A DNA stretch of 64,000 nt from Pseudomonas sp. S30. GTDB taxonomy: Bacteria; Pseudomonadota; Gammaproteobacteria; Pseudomonadales; Pseudomonadaceae. The notes under the pieces are model-generated. The model did not search any database. It was not told the origin of the DNA and saw only the letters and a program-made list of their open reading frames with translations. Shown here piece by piece: positions 55,234 through 64,000 of the stretch. The first letter of the stretch is position 1. Each line of letters starts with the position of its first letter. The stretch is from positions 62,001 to 126,000 of the forward strand of contig NZ_JACVTO010000012.1 in assembly GCF_016518545.1 (NCBI RefSeq). Reading direction: 5' to 3'. Both the position numbers and the translations under genes were made by a program.

Positions 55234-57672
55234 TCAGGCGGGCTTGGCCTGGGCCACCATCTCCTCGAGCCGTTCCTTCTCGGCGTCCTTGATGTCTTCC
55301 TCGCTGACCATCTCGGCGATGACCCGCAGGCGCTCCACCACCCGTGCGTTGACGCTGCCTTCGGGGAACTGGCCCTGCTCGTCCGGCAGCCCGGCCTCCT
55401 CGCCCACCAGCAGGCTCAGCGCCTCGTCGGCCTGGCTCACCGCATACACGTGGAACCGCCCAGCCTCCACGGCCTGCAGCACGCGCTCGTCGAGCATCAG
55501 TGTGGCGACGTTGGCGCGCGGGATGATCACCCCCTGCTCGCCGGTCAACCCACGCGCCTCGCACAGCCGGAAGAAGCCCTCGATCTTCTCGTTGACCCCG
55601 CCGACCGCCTGCACCTCGCCGAACTGGTTGATCGAGCCGGTGATGGCGAAGCACTGCTTGAGCGGCGTGCGCGACAGGGCCGAGATCAGGGTACAGGCCT
55701 CACCCAGGGAGGCGCTGTCGCCGTCGACGTAGCCGTAGGATTGCTCCAGGGCGATACTCGCGGAAATCGCCAGGGGAAACTCCTGGGCGTAGCGGCTGCC
55801 CATGTAGCCGGTGAGGATCATCACGCCCTTGGAGTGGATCGGCTGGCCCAGGTTGACCTCGCGCTCGATGTCGACGATGCCGCTGCCGCCAGGGTACACC
55901 GTGGCGGAGATGCGCGCCGGCATGCCGAACGCCGAATCGGCCACCTCCAGCACGGTCAGGCCATTGCACTTGCCGATGGCCGCGCCTTCGGTGTCGATCA
56001 GGATGATGCCGGCGAGCATGTCGTCCAGCACCCGCTGCGAGACCCGTCCGGTGCGCGTGGCCTTGGCCTTGAGCGCTCGTTCGATGTGCCCGGCGTCGGT
56101 CATCTGGTCGCCGGCCAGCTGGCGGATGAAGTCGGCCTCGCTGACCAGCTGGAACAGATCGCCGATGCGCGCGGACAGCCGCGACTGGTTCTCCGCCAAC
56201 CGTGCGCTGAAGGTGGCCAGGCGCGCCACCGCGTCACCGGTCAACGGCGCCATGCCCTCCTCGTTGGTGCGGGTGCGCAGCAACTGGGCGAACTGCTCCA
56301 GGTTCTCGTCGACCATCGGCATGTCTTCGTCGAAGTCCACCAGCACGCGGAACATCTCCTGGAAGTCCGGATCGTGGTCCTGCAAGGCGTAATAGAGCTG
56401 GCGCGAGCCGATGATCACCACCTTGACGTTGAGCGCGATCACCTGCGGCGTGAGGGTCACGGTGGCGATACGCCCGAGCTCGCCCAGGGGCGACTCCATC
56501 TTCAGCTTGCGCGATTGCAGCGCGCGCTTGAGCGCGTCCCACACGAACGGCTCGCCGAGCATCTTCTCGGCTTCCAGAATGAGGAAGCCGCCGTTGGCGC
56601 GGTGCAGGGCACCGGGGCGCAGTTGTCGGTAGGAGGTGGACAGCGCGCCCTGGTCGGTGCTGTATTCGATGCGTCCGAACAGGTTGTCGTAGGTCGGGTG
56701 TGGCTCGAACACCACCGGTGCGCCGCCGTCCAGCGGATGGCCCACCACCAGGCTGGGCGCGTACTGCTCCTCGAGCATCTTGCGCGCCACGGCATCGGTC
56801 TTGGCATCGTCCACCAGTTGCTCGACCACGGTGCGCAGCAGGTTCAACTGCATCGACTGCAAGTAGGCGCACACCGCCGCGTTCTCGGCGTACTTCTCCG
56901 ACAGCGGTGCCAGCAGCGGCTGCAGCGCCAGGGTGATGGTCTCTTCGTTGAGCTCGCGCAACTGGTTGTTCGACTCGCGCTTCCACTGCGGCAGGCTGGA
57001 CAGCTCCTCGTTGAGGCGCTCCTCCAGCGCGGCGATGTCCTCGTGGAACTGCTCACGCACCTCTTCGGGCAACTGGGCGAACTCGGCTTCGTCCAGCGCC
57101 TTGCCCTCGGCCATGGGCGTGAAAGCCACGTTGCTGGCGTCGCGGTACAGCGCCACGTCCTTCTCCAGCGAGGCGCGCTCGATGACATCCAGGGCGCGGT
57201 CGTAGCGCTGGTTGAAGGCGCGATCGATGGCGCCTTTCTTCTGCTGGTAGGCCGGATGCTCGAACACCGCCGGGAAGGTCGCCAGCAGGTTGCCGATCAG
57301 CAGGTTCATGTCGGCGATGAATTCGCCGGCGCTGCCCGAAGGCAGCTCCAGCGCCCGTGGCTCGCGGGGGTCGTCGAAGTTGTTGACGTAGACCCAGTCG
57401 GCCGGCGTGCGCTGGCGCTTGCCCTCGGCCTTGAGGTAACGCTTGACGAAGGAGAAGCGGCCGGTGCCCGGCTCGCCCATGACGAACACGTTGTAACCAG
57501 GACGCGGCATGGCCACGCCGAACTGCAGCGCCTCGACCGCGCGCTCCTGGCCCAGGACGCCGCGAAACGGCTCCAGATCATCGGTGTGGGTGAACCCGAA
57601 CTGCTCGGGCGTGAAACGCCGGGTGAGGGCTTCAGGCGCCAGACGCAGGCGCGCGGCAACGGGATCGGGCAT
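55234..57672 (-). CDS. Lon-like ATP-dependent protease (AAA + Lon protease domain)
   Basis: 812 aa. N-terminal P-loop-like GEPGTGRFS at 66-74 with Arg where the Walker Lys is usual, a long helical insert (about 160-290), AAA part with LILEAEKMLGEPFVWDALKRAL and the ARTEVITLTPQVIALNVKVVIIGSR-type region, and C-terminal Lon protease domain with catalytic Ser in DGDSASLGEA and Lys in GGVNEKIEGFF. Cytoplasmic, substrates unknown. Matches the PA4576/YcbZ-type group. Single gene. Confidence 0.88.
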   Translation of the reverse strand: MPDPVAARLRLAPEALTRRFTPEQFGFTHTDDLEPFRGVLGQERAVEALQFGVAMPRPGYNVFVMGEPGTGRFSFVKRYLKAEGKRQRTPADWVYVNNFDDPREPRALELPSGSAGEFIADMNLLIGNLLATFPAVFEHPAYQQKKGAIDRAFNQRYDRALDVIERASLEKDVALYRDASNVAFTPMAEGKALDEAEFAQLPEEVREQFHEDIAALEERLNEELSSLPQWKRESNNQLRELNEETITLALQPLLAPLSEKYAENAAVCAYLQSMQLNLLRTVVEQLVDDAKTDAVARKMLEEQYAPSLVVGHPLDGGAPVVFEPHPTYDNLFGRIEYSTDQGALSTSYRQLRPGALHRANGGFLILEAEKMLGEPFVWDALKRALQSRKLKMESPLGELGRIATVTLTPQVIALNVKVVIIGSRQLYYALQDHDPDFQEMFRVLVDFDEDMPMVDENLEQFAQLLRTRTNEEGMAPLTGDAVARLATFSARLAENQSRLSARIGDLFQLVSEADFIRQLAGDQMTDAGHIERALKAKATRTGRVSQRVLDDMLAGIILIDTEGAAIGKCNGLTVLEVADSAFGMPARISATVYPGGSGIVDIEREVNLGQPIHSKGVMILTGYMGSRYAQEFPLAISASIALEQSYGYVDGDSASLGEACTLISALSRTPLKQCFAITGSINQFGEVQAVGGVNEKIEGFFRLCEARGLTGEQGVIIPRANVATLMLDERVLQAVEAGRFHVYAVSQADEALSLLVGEEAGLPDEQGQFPEGSVNARVVERLRVIAEMVSEEDIKDAEKERLEEMVAQAKPA

Positions 57673-57921
57673 CGGGTTTCCTTACTTCGGCGGGGCGATG
57701 AAAGCATTCTGGCGCTGCCGGCGCGCGCCTGGCAAGGCTCGGCGAGACTTTATGTCGCGGCGCAAAAATGTCTTGTCCAAGTTTTTTTCGCCATGACTGA
57801 CGCAACTAATGGATAGTGCCTAAACTCCAAACTGCGCGGGTGGGTATCATGCTTTCCCGCCTGGCAATGAACTGCCAGACAACCCTGATCATTGATACGT
57901 ATCGAAAAAGAGAATAACGCT

Positions 57922-58410
57922 ATGAAACGGATTCTTCTGGGTACCTTGTTCGCCGCGGTTTCGATCAACGCCATGGCCGAAGCGCCAGGCGGCCCGAACT
58001 GCGGTTGGGGCAACCTGCTGTTCGAAGGCCAGCGTGGTACGCCCGCGCACTTCCTGGCTTCCACCACCAACGGCACCTCCGGTAACGCCACCTTCGGCAT
58101 GACCTCCGGCACCAACGGCTGCTCCACCAAGGCAGCACTGACCTACGGCGGCAAGTCCTGGCTGGCCATGAACGGCACCATGAACGAGCTGTCCGAAGAC
58201 ATGGCGCAAGGCCAGGGCGAAGCCCTGACCACCTATGCCGTGGTCATGGGCGTCAAGCCAGAAGACCGCGCGCACTTCGCCTCGGTCACCCACGACCACT
58301 TCCAGCAGATCTTCAGCAGCGCCAACGTGACTGCCGAAGACGTCCACACCAACACCCTCGCGGTCCTGAAAAACGACCCGCAACTGGCCAAGTACGCCAC
58401 CGAGGCGTAA
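57922..58410 (+). CDS. DUF3015 secreted protein
   Basis: 162 aa. Signal peptide MKRILLGTLFAAVSINAMAEAP, then GPNCGWGNLLFEGQRGTPAHFLASTTNGTSGNATFGMTSGTNGCS, Gly/Thr/Ser-rich with two Cys; C-terminal helix part DHFQQIFSSANVTAEDVHTNTLAVLKNDPQLAKY. A palindrome GATACGTATC (57894-57903) lies before the start. Function unknown. Confidence 0.88.
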   Translation: MKRILLGTLFAAVSINAMAEAPGGPNCGWGNLLFEGQRGTPAHFLASTTNGTSGNATFGMTSGTNGCSTKAALTYGGKSWLAMNGTMNELSEDMAQGQGEALTTYAVVMGVKPEDRAHFASVTHDHFQQIFSSANVTAEDVHTNTLAVLKNDPQLAKYATEA

Positions 58411-58420
58411 GTTCGGCTCT

Positions 58421-58443
58421 TCCCGCCCCGCTACGGGGCGGGA
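58421..58443 (+). terminator. Hairpin after the DUF3015 gene
   Basis: 10-bp stem TCCCGCCCCG/CGGGGCGGGA with 3-nt loop, T-rich tail. Separates it from the DUF4105 gene. Confidence 0.7.
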
Positions 58444-58482
58444 TTCGTTCGCTTCGCCATCCTTCGGAAGTAGCTGCCCCCC

Positions 58483-60336
58483 ATGCTCAAACGCCTCGCC
58501 TACCTGACGCTGTGCGCCTGCGCGCCTGCCTATGCGACCCCTGCGCTGGACGACGCCCGCGTGCAACGCCTGGCCGCCGATCGCTACTGGATCGCCCTGG
58601 GTCACTACGAGACCGCCAAGCTGGGCGGTTGGCGCAGTTATGTGGATGACGACAAATTCTTTCTCGCCGCCGACGGTGCCCACCACCCTGACCGCGAACT
58701 GCGGGCCACGGTGCAGGCGCTGTATGCGCCGGCGAGCCTGGGCGACAAGCACGCCCAATGCGTATTCCCCGCACGTACCCGCTGGCTGCGCGACCAACTG
58801 CAGCTCACCGACCTGCCGGCCCCGGACTGCCAGGAGTACAAGCACTGGTACGCCGATGTCGCGCCGCACAGCGCGGTGCTGATCTTCCCGGCGGCTTACC
58901 TGAACAGCCCCTCGTCGATGTTCGGCCATACCCTGCTGCGCATCGACAAGGCCGACACGCGCAGCAACGACACCACCCTGCTCAGCTACGCGATCAACTT
59001 CGGCGCCTACATAGAAGGCAGCGACAACAGCATCCTCTACGCCTGGAAGGGCCTGATGGGTGGCTATCCGGGGCTGTTCGCGATGATGCCCTACCAGGAG
59101 AAGCTGTCCGAGTACCGCAGCCTGGAGAACCGTGACCTGTGGGAGTACCAGTTGGACCTGACGCCGGAGGAGACCGGGCGCATGGTCGAGCACGTGTGGG
59201 AGCTCAAGCAGGTCCAGTTCGACTACTTCTTCTTCGACGAAAACTGCTCGTACCGCCTGCTGGAACTGCTGCAGGTGGCGCGCCCGAGCCTGGACCTGAC
59301 CTCGCAGTTCCCGCTCACCGCCATTCCCACCGATACGGTCAAGGCGGTCAAGCAGTCCGGCCTGGTCTCGGACGTGCGCTACCGGCCTTCGCGCGAACGC
59401 GAATTGCTGGCCCGCGCCGAACCGCTCGATCACCAGGAGCGCCAGCAGGTGCTGGCCATCAGCGCCGACACCGCCCAGCTGAAAAGCCCCGGCTTCACCG
59501 CCCTGCCCCGCGAGCGCCAGGCCCTGGTGCAGGACGCCGCCTACCGCCTGGAGCGTTATCGCGCCACCGGCCAGGAACGCGACCCGGAGCAGGCCCGGCG
59601 CAGCTTCGAACTGCTGCGGGCGATCAATGGCAACCCGCCACCGCCCCTGGCCGTCGAGCGCCCGGGGCTGCCGGAAGACGGGCACCAGTCGCGCACCTGG
59701 CAATTGGGCGTGGGCACCCGCAAGGACCGCGCCTTCGCCGAATACGGCCTGCGCATGGCCTATCACGACCTCAACGACAACGCCTTCGGCTTCCCCCTCG
59801 GCGCGCAGATCGAGATCCTTCAGCTCAAGGTCCGGCAGTACGAGGGCAACGAGTGGCAGGTGCAGCAGCTGGACCTGGCCACCATCCGCTCGCTCACGCC
59901 GCGCAACGAGTTGCTCAAGCCCTGGTCCTGGCAGGTCTCCGGCGGCCTGGAGCGGGTTCCGGGCAAGCACGACGACGAAGTGCTGGTGAGCCATGTCAAC
60001 GGCGGCGGCGGCGCCACCTGGCAACTGGCCGATGGCCTGCTGGGCTTTGCCCTGGGCACGGTACGGGTGGAGCACCACAACGACTTCTCCGAGTTCGTTT
60101 CCCCGGCCGCGGGCTTCAACGGCGGGCTGTTGTGGCGCAACGGGCTGGGCAACATGACGCTGGAAGCCAAGGGCGACTACTTCACAAATGGCGAAGTGCG
60201 TCGCAGCCTGAGCCTGAACCAGCAGTGGGAGCTTTCGCAGAACCTGGGCCTGCGCCTGAGCGCCAAGCGCGAGTTCAGCCACCTGGCGACCGCGCAGAAC
60301 GAGGTGATGCTCGAACTGAAGTGGTATCAGTACTGA
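58483..60336 (+). CDS. DUF4105 outer-surface/periplasmic protein
   Basis: 617 aa. Signal peptide MLKRLAYLTLCACAPAYATP. N-terminal DUF4105 domain (KHWYADVAPHSAVLIFPAAYLNSPSSMFGHTLLRIDK, GGYPGLFAMMPYQEKLSEYRSLENRDLWEYQL, FFDENCSYRLLELL) with conserved His and Cys that look like a papain-fold (NlpC/P60-like) site; C-terminal 200 residues are beta-rich with alternating hydrophobics, possibly a barrel (ending EVMLELKWYQY). Function unknown. Confidence 0.85.
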   Translation: MLKRLAYLTLCACAPAYATPALDDARVQRLAADRYWIALGHYETAKLGGWRSYVDDDKFFLAADGAHHPDRELRATVQALYAPASLGDKHAQCVFPARTRWLRDQLQLTDLPAPDCQEYKHWYADVAPHSAVLIFPAAYLNSPSSMFGHTLLRIDKADTRSNDTTLLSYAINFGAYIEGSDNSILYAWKGLMGGYPGLFAMMPYQEKLSEYRSLENRDLWEYQLDLTPEETGRMVEHVWELKQVQFDYFFFDENCSYRLLELLQVARPSLDLTSQFPLTAIPTDTVKAVKQSGLVSDVRYRPSRERELLARAEPLDHQERQQVLAISADTAQLKSPGFTALPRERQALVQDAAYRLERYRATGQERDPEQARRSFELLRAINGNPPPPLAVERPGLPEDGHQSRTWQLGVGTRKDRAFAEYGLRMAYHDLNDNAFGFPLGAQIEILQLKVRQYEGNEWQVQQLDLATIRSLTPRNELLKPWSWQVSGGLERVPGKHDDEVLVSHVNGGGGATWQLADGLLGFALGTVRVEHHNDFSEFVSPAAGFNGGLLWRNGLGNMTLEAKGDYFTNGEVRRSLSLNQQWELSQNLGLRLSAKREFSHLATAQNEVMLELKWYQY

Positions 60337-60468
60337 TCCCGCTCTGCGGTTGACGCCAGCGGTGGGAGTCGCCCACTACGGCGCGAACCGCACGCCCGTC
60401 ACAGCATTTTGACATCGCCGCGACATTTTCTCACCTAGACTCTCCTCATCGCCCGGAGGTCGTGCATC

Positions 60469-60825
60469 ATGTCGCGGTTTGGCGTCACCCTGTGGATCAC
60501 CCTGTTGCTGGTCGGCTGTCAGTCGACTCACGAACAGATGCTGCGCGAAGGCTACCCGCCCCCTTATGCCGATGGTTTCCAGGATGGCTGCAGCAGCGGG
60601 CGGCAGGCTGCGGCGCTGCTGGCGGGGTCGTTTCGCAAGAACGTGCCGCGCTACCTGCACGAGCGCGCTTACGAAAACGGCTGGGACGATGGCTTTCGCC
60701 AGTGCCAGGCCATCCAGGACAACGCCGACCAGCGCCAGTATCGCGAGCGCTTCTGGGACGAACGCGACCGCGACTGGCAGCAGGAAAAGGACCGCGGCGC
60801 AGCGCGCGCCTATCGTCATGACTAG
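60469..60825 (+). CDS. Small lipoprotein
   Basis: 118 aa. Lipobox LLLVGC (MSRFGVTLWITLLLVGCQST) and then a charged helical body (YPPPYADGFQDGCSSGRQAAALLAGSFRKNVPRYLHERAYENGWDDGFRQCQAIQD). GGAGG 8 nt before the ATG. Two further Cys (DGCSSG, FRQCQ) may pair. Unknown function, envelope-anchored. Confidence 0.82.
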   Translation: MSRFGVTLWITLLLVGCQSTHEQMLREGYPPPYADGFQDGCSSGRQAAALLAGSFRKNVPRYLHERAYENGWDDGFRQCQAIQDNADQRQYRERFWDERDRDWQQEKDRGAARAYRHD

Positions 60826-60945
60826 ATTCAGACCTGTCTGACAGTGGTCTGAACGAGCCACTCTTCGACCTGGCAGAGTTAGGTGCGGGGCATTCAGGGA
60901 AACCCCCACCCCTCGCTCATGGTCTGCTGACAAAGGAGACCATTC

Positions 60946-61440
60946 ATGAGCCGAGCATTCGTCAACGAAGACCAGGCAGCGGCCCAGGCCGATCAGCCTG
61001 TGGAGCGTCAGGTCAGCGACCAGCCCAACCACGTCACGGCCAGCGGTTTGGCCCAGTTGCAACAGCGCGTGGCAGACCTGGATGCGCTACGCAGTGCATT
61101 GGTGGCCGAAGGTGAGCGCGCCGACAAGCAGCGCCTGGCCGATACCGAGCGCGACCTGCGCTATTTCCGCGCCCGTGTCCACAGCGCCCAGGTGGTGACG
61201 CCGTCCACCGCCTCGGGCAAGGTGCAGGTAGGCAGCCGGGTGCGTTTCGTCGACGAGCAGGACGAGGAACATGTGGTGCAACTGGTCGGGGAAGACGAGG
61301 CCGATGTGGCGCGCGGATTGATCAACTGGGGCTCACCGTTGGGCCGCGCATTGCTCGGTGCTCAGGTCGGTGATGAGGTCCTGTGGCGCCGACCGGTAGG
61401 CGACCGGCGCATCGAGGTGCTGGAGATCGGCCTCGCCTAG
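60946..61440 (+). CDS. GreA/GreB-family protein lacking the acidic tip
   Basis: 164 aa, strong AAAGGAG site. N-terminal coiled coil (LAQLQQRVADLDALRSALVAEGERADKQRLADTERDLRYFRARV) and C-terminal FKBP-like Gre domain (VQVGSRVRFVDEQDEEHVVQLVGEDEADVARGLINWGSPLGRALLGAQVGDEVLWRRPVGDRRIEVLEI). The SENAEY-type acidic tip, which in GreA/GreB drives transcript cleavage, is not seen. Probably binds the RNA polymerase secondary channel without cleavage activity. Confidence 0.82.
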   Translation: MSRAFVNEDQAAAQADQPVERQVSDQPNHVTASGLAQLQQRVADLDALRSALVAEGERADKQRLADTERDLRYFRARVHSAQVVTPSTASGKVQVGSRVRFVDEQDEEHVVQLVGEDEADVARGLINWGSPLGRALLGAQVGDEVLWRRPVGDRRIEVLEIGLA

Positions 61441-61515
61441 GCGAGGCTCGCGGTGGCAACCCGTTCAGCCGCGACGCCAATGGCTACGCAGGGCGCCAGG
61501 CTCCATACCCAGGAA

Positions 61516-63018
<1,503 letters not shown>

Positions 63019-63028
63019 CTACAGGCAC

Positions 63029-63054
63029 AAAAATGGGGCCTCCAGAGGCCCCAT
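63029..63054 (-). terminator. Terminator of ettA
   Basis: 8-bp stem (63033-63040 with 63047-63054) and five T on the minus strand, 21 bp after the ettA stop. Confidence 0.85.
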
Positions 63055-63075
63055 CCTAGTGCAGCGCAGCGCGGC

Positions 63076-64000
63076 TTACTGCGCCAGCTTCTTGTGCCGT
63101 ACGCGGTGCGGCTGCGCAGCGGCATCACCCAGCCGCTTCTTGCGATCGGCCTCGTACTCGGTGTAGTTGCCCTCGAAGAACACCACGTTGGAGTCGTCCT
63201 CGTACGCCAGAATGTGCGTGGCCACCCGATCCAGGAACCAGCGGTCGTGGGAGATCACGATCGCGGCGCCGGGGAAGTCCAGCAGGGCCTCTTCCAGCGA
63301 ACGCAAGGTTTCCACGTCCAGGTCGTTGGACGGTTCGTCGAGCAGCAGGACGTTGCCGCCCTCCTTCAAGGTCAGCGCCAGGTGCAGGCGTCCGCGCTCA
63401 CCGCCGGAGAGGTCCTTGACGAACTTCTGCTGGTCGCCACCCTTGAAGTTGAAACGTCCCACGTAGGTTCGCGACGGGATCTCATAGCTGCCGATGCGAA
63501 TCTGGTCGGAACCGTCGGAGATCTGCTGGAACACGGTCTTGGCCCCGTCCAGGTCCTCGCGGCTCTGGTCGACGCAGGCCAGCTGCACGGTCTCGCCGAT
63601 CTCGATGCTGCCCGAGTCCGGCTGCTCCTTGCCCATGATCATGCGGAACAGGGTCGACTTACCGGCGCCGTTACCCCCGATCACGCCGACGATGGCGCCC
63701 TTGGGCATGGCGAAGGACAGGTTGTCGATCAGTACGCGATCGCCGTAACCCTTGGTCACGTTCTTGAATTCGATGACCTTGTCGCCCAGGCGCGGACCGG
63801 CCGGAATGTAGATCTCGTTGGTCTCGCTGCGTTTCTGGAATTCCTGCGACTGCATTTCCTCGAAGCGCTGCAGACGGGCCTTGGATTTGGACTGGCGGGC
63901 CTTGGCGCCTTTGCGCACCCACTCCAGTTCCTCCTTCATGGCCTTCTCGTGGGCGCTCTGCTGCTTGGATTCCTGCTCCAGGCGCGACGACTTGGCTTCC
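63076..64000 (-). CDS. ettA: Energy-dependent translational throttle protein EttA (3' part)
   Basis: About 308 C-terminal residues of this ABC-F ATPase; the gene continues past the right edge. Arm/linker (HEKAMKEELEWVRKGAKARQSKSKARLQRFEEM), then the second nucleotide-binding domain with Walker A GGNGAGKSTLF, signature LSGGERGRLHLALTL and Walker B NVLLLDEPSNDLD, then the C-terminal end YTEYEADRKKRLGDAAAQPHRVRHKKLAQ. Gates the first peptide bond on the ribosome in response to ATP/ADP. Confidence 0.96.
   Translation of the reverse strand, partial: EAKSSRLEQESKQQSAHEKAMKEELEWVRKGAKARQSKSKARLQRFEEMQSQEFQKRSETNEIYIPAGPRLGDKVIEFKNVTKGYGDRVLIDNLSFAMPKGAIVGVIGGNGAGKSTLFRMIMGKEQPDSGSIEIGETVQLACVDQSREDLDGAKTVFQQISDGSDQIRIGSYEIPSRTYVGRFNFKGGDQQKFVKDLSGGERGRLHLALTLKEGGNVLLLDEPSNDLDVETLRSLEEALLDFPGAAIVISHDRWFLDRVATHILAYEDDSNVVFFEGNYTEYEADRKKRLGDAAAQPHRVRHKKLAQ

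Noticed and set aside
57889..60282. 797-codon open frame antisense to the DUF3015 and DUF4105 genes
   Set aside because: Same reasoning; the plus-strand products have signal peptides and family patterns.

Overview
The window is a stretch of a high-GC gamma-proteobacterial chromosome. Gene content and order (murI-moeB-prmC-prfA-hemA, lolB-ispE-tRNA-Gln-prs-rplY-pth-ychF, rimI, mksFEB, proB-obgE-rpmA-rplU-ispB, fklB and a Lon-like protease, gdhA, ettA) are those of Pseudomonas, and the proteins look most like the P. putida group. Most of it is core chromosome with short gaps and coupled operons.

Layout. 1-4184 (minus): hemA, prfA, prmC, moeB and the start of murI, almost all joined by start/stop overlaps. 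4422-11224 (plus): TPR lipoprotein, lolB, ispE, tRNA-Gln, prs, rplY, pth, ychF. 11214-18961: a 7.7-kb island placed exactly at the 3' end of ychF. It is bounded by a 12-bp repeat of the end of ychF and by GGGGGTAC arm-type repeats at both ends. It carries a P4-type integrase, an operon of a ParC-like protein, a DNA methyltransferase and a XamI-type endonuclease, a second tyrosine recombinase, a 1-kb structured non-coding stretch and an ICE replication protein (STY4528 type). No conjugation genes are present, so it looks like a stripped integrative element kept for its restriction-modification cargo. 19150-22568: small NTF2-like protein, NCS1 permease and aldehyde dehydrogenase. 22629-23395: TacA/TacT-type toxin-antitoxin pair, followed by a 0.7-kb gap with a structured RNA-like element and a DUF3077-like gene fragment.

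24119-28959 (minus): SMI1-like protein, a large MscS channel, Ada and AlkA (alkylation repair). 29139-33167 (plus): an iron cell-surface signalling system (FecI sigma factor, FecR, TonB-dependent receptor) with Fur-like boxes. 33231-37226: two MFS exporters, a MITE-like inverted-repeat element and an orphan FecR. 37321-42147: tRNA-Met, LysE/LysR pair, a secreted M15 peptidase, an unknown secreted protein, rimI and a gene that I take to be the DNA polymerase III psi subunit (holD analogue). 42368-47179: the MksFEB condensin operon without mksG. 47479-51174 (minus): creA, proB, obgE, rpmA, rplU. 51418-64000: ispB, yjdM, an iron-regulated small protein, fklB, a UPF0114 protein, a Lon-like protease, several envelope proteins, a Gre-family protein, gdhA and the 3' part of ettA.

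The most distinctive item is the ychF-targeting island. Its ParC-like/XamI operon has a promoter overlapped by inverted repeats, and its two recombinases and replication-protein relic point to descent from an SPI-7/PFGI-type ICE. Other points worth checking are the structured element at 23722-23837, the 163-bp MITE-like element, the divergent psi candidate, and a consensus sigma-70 promoter buried inside ispE that should drive tRNA-Gln and prs.
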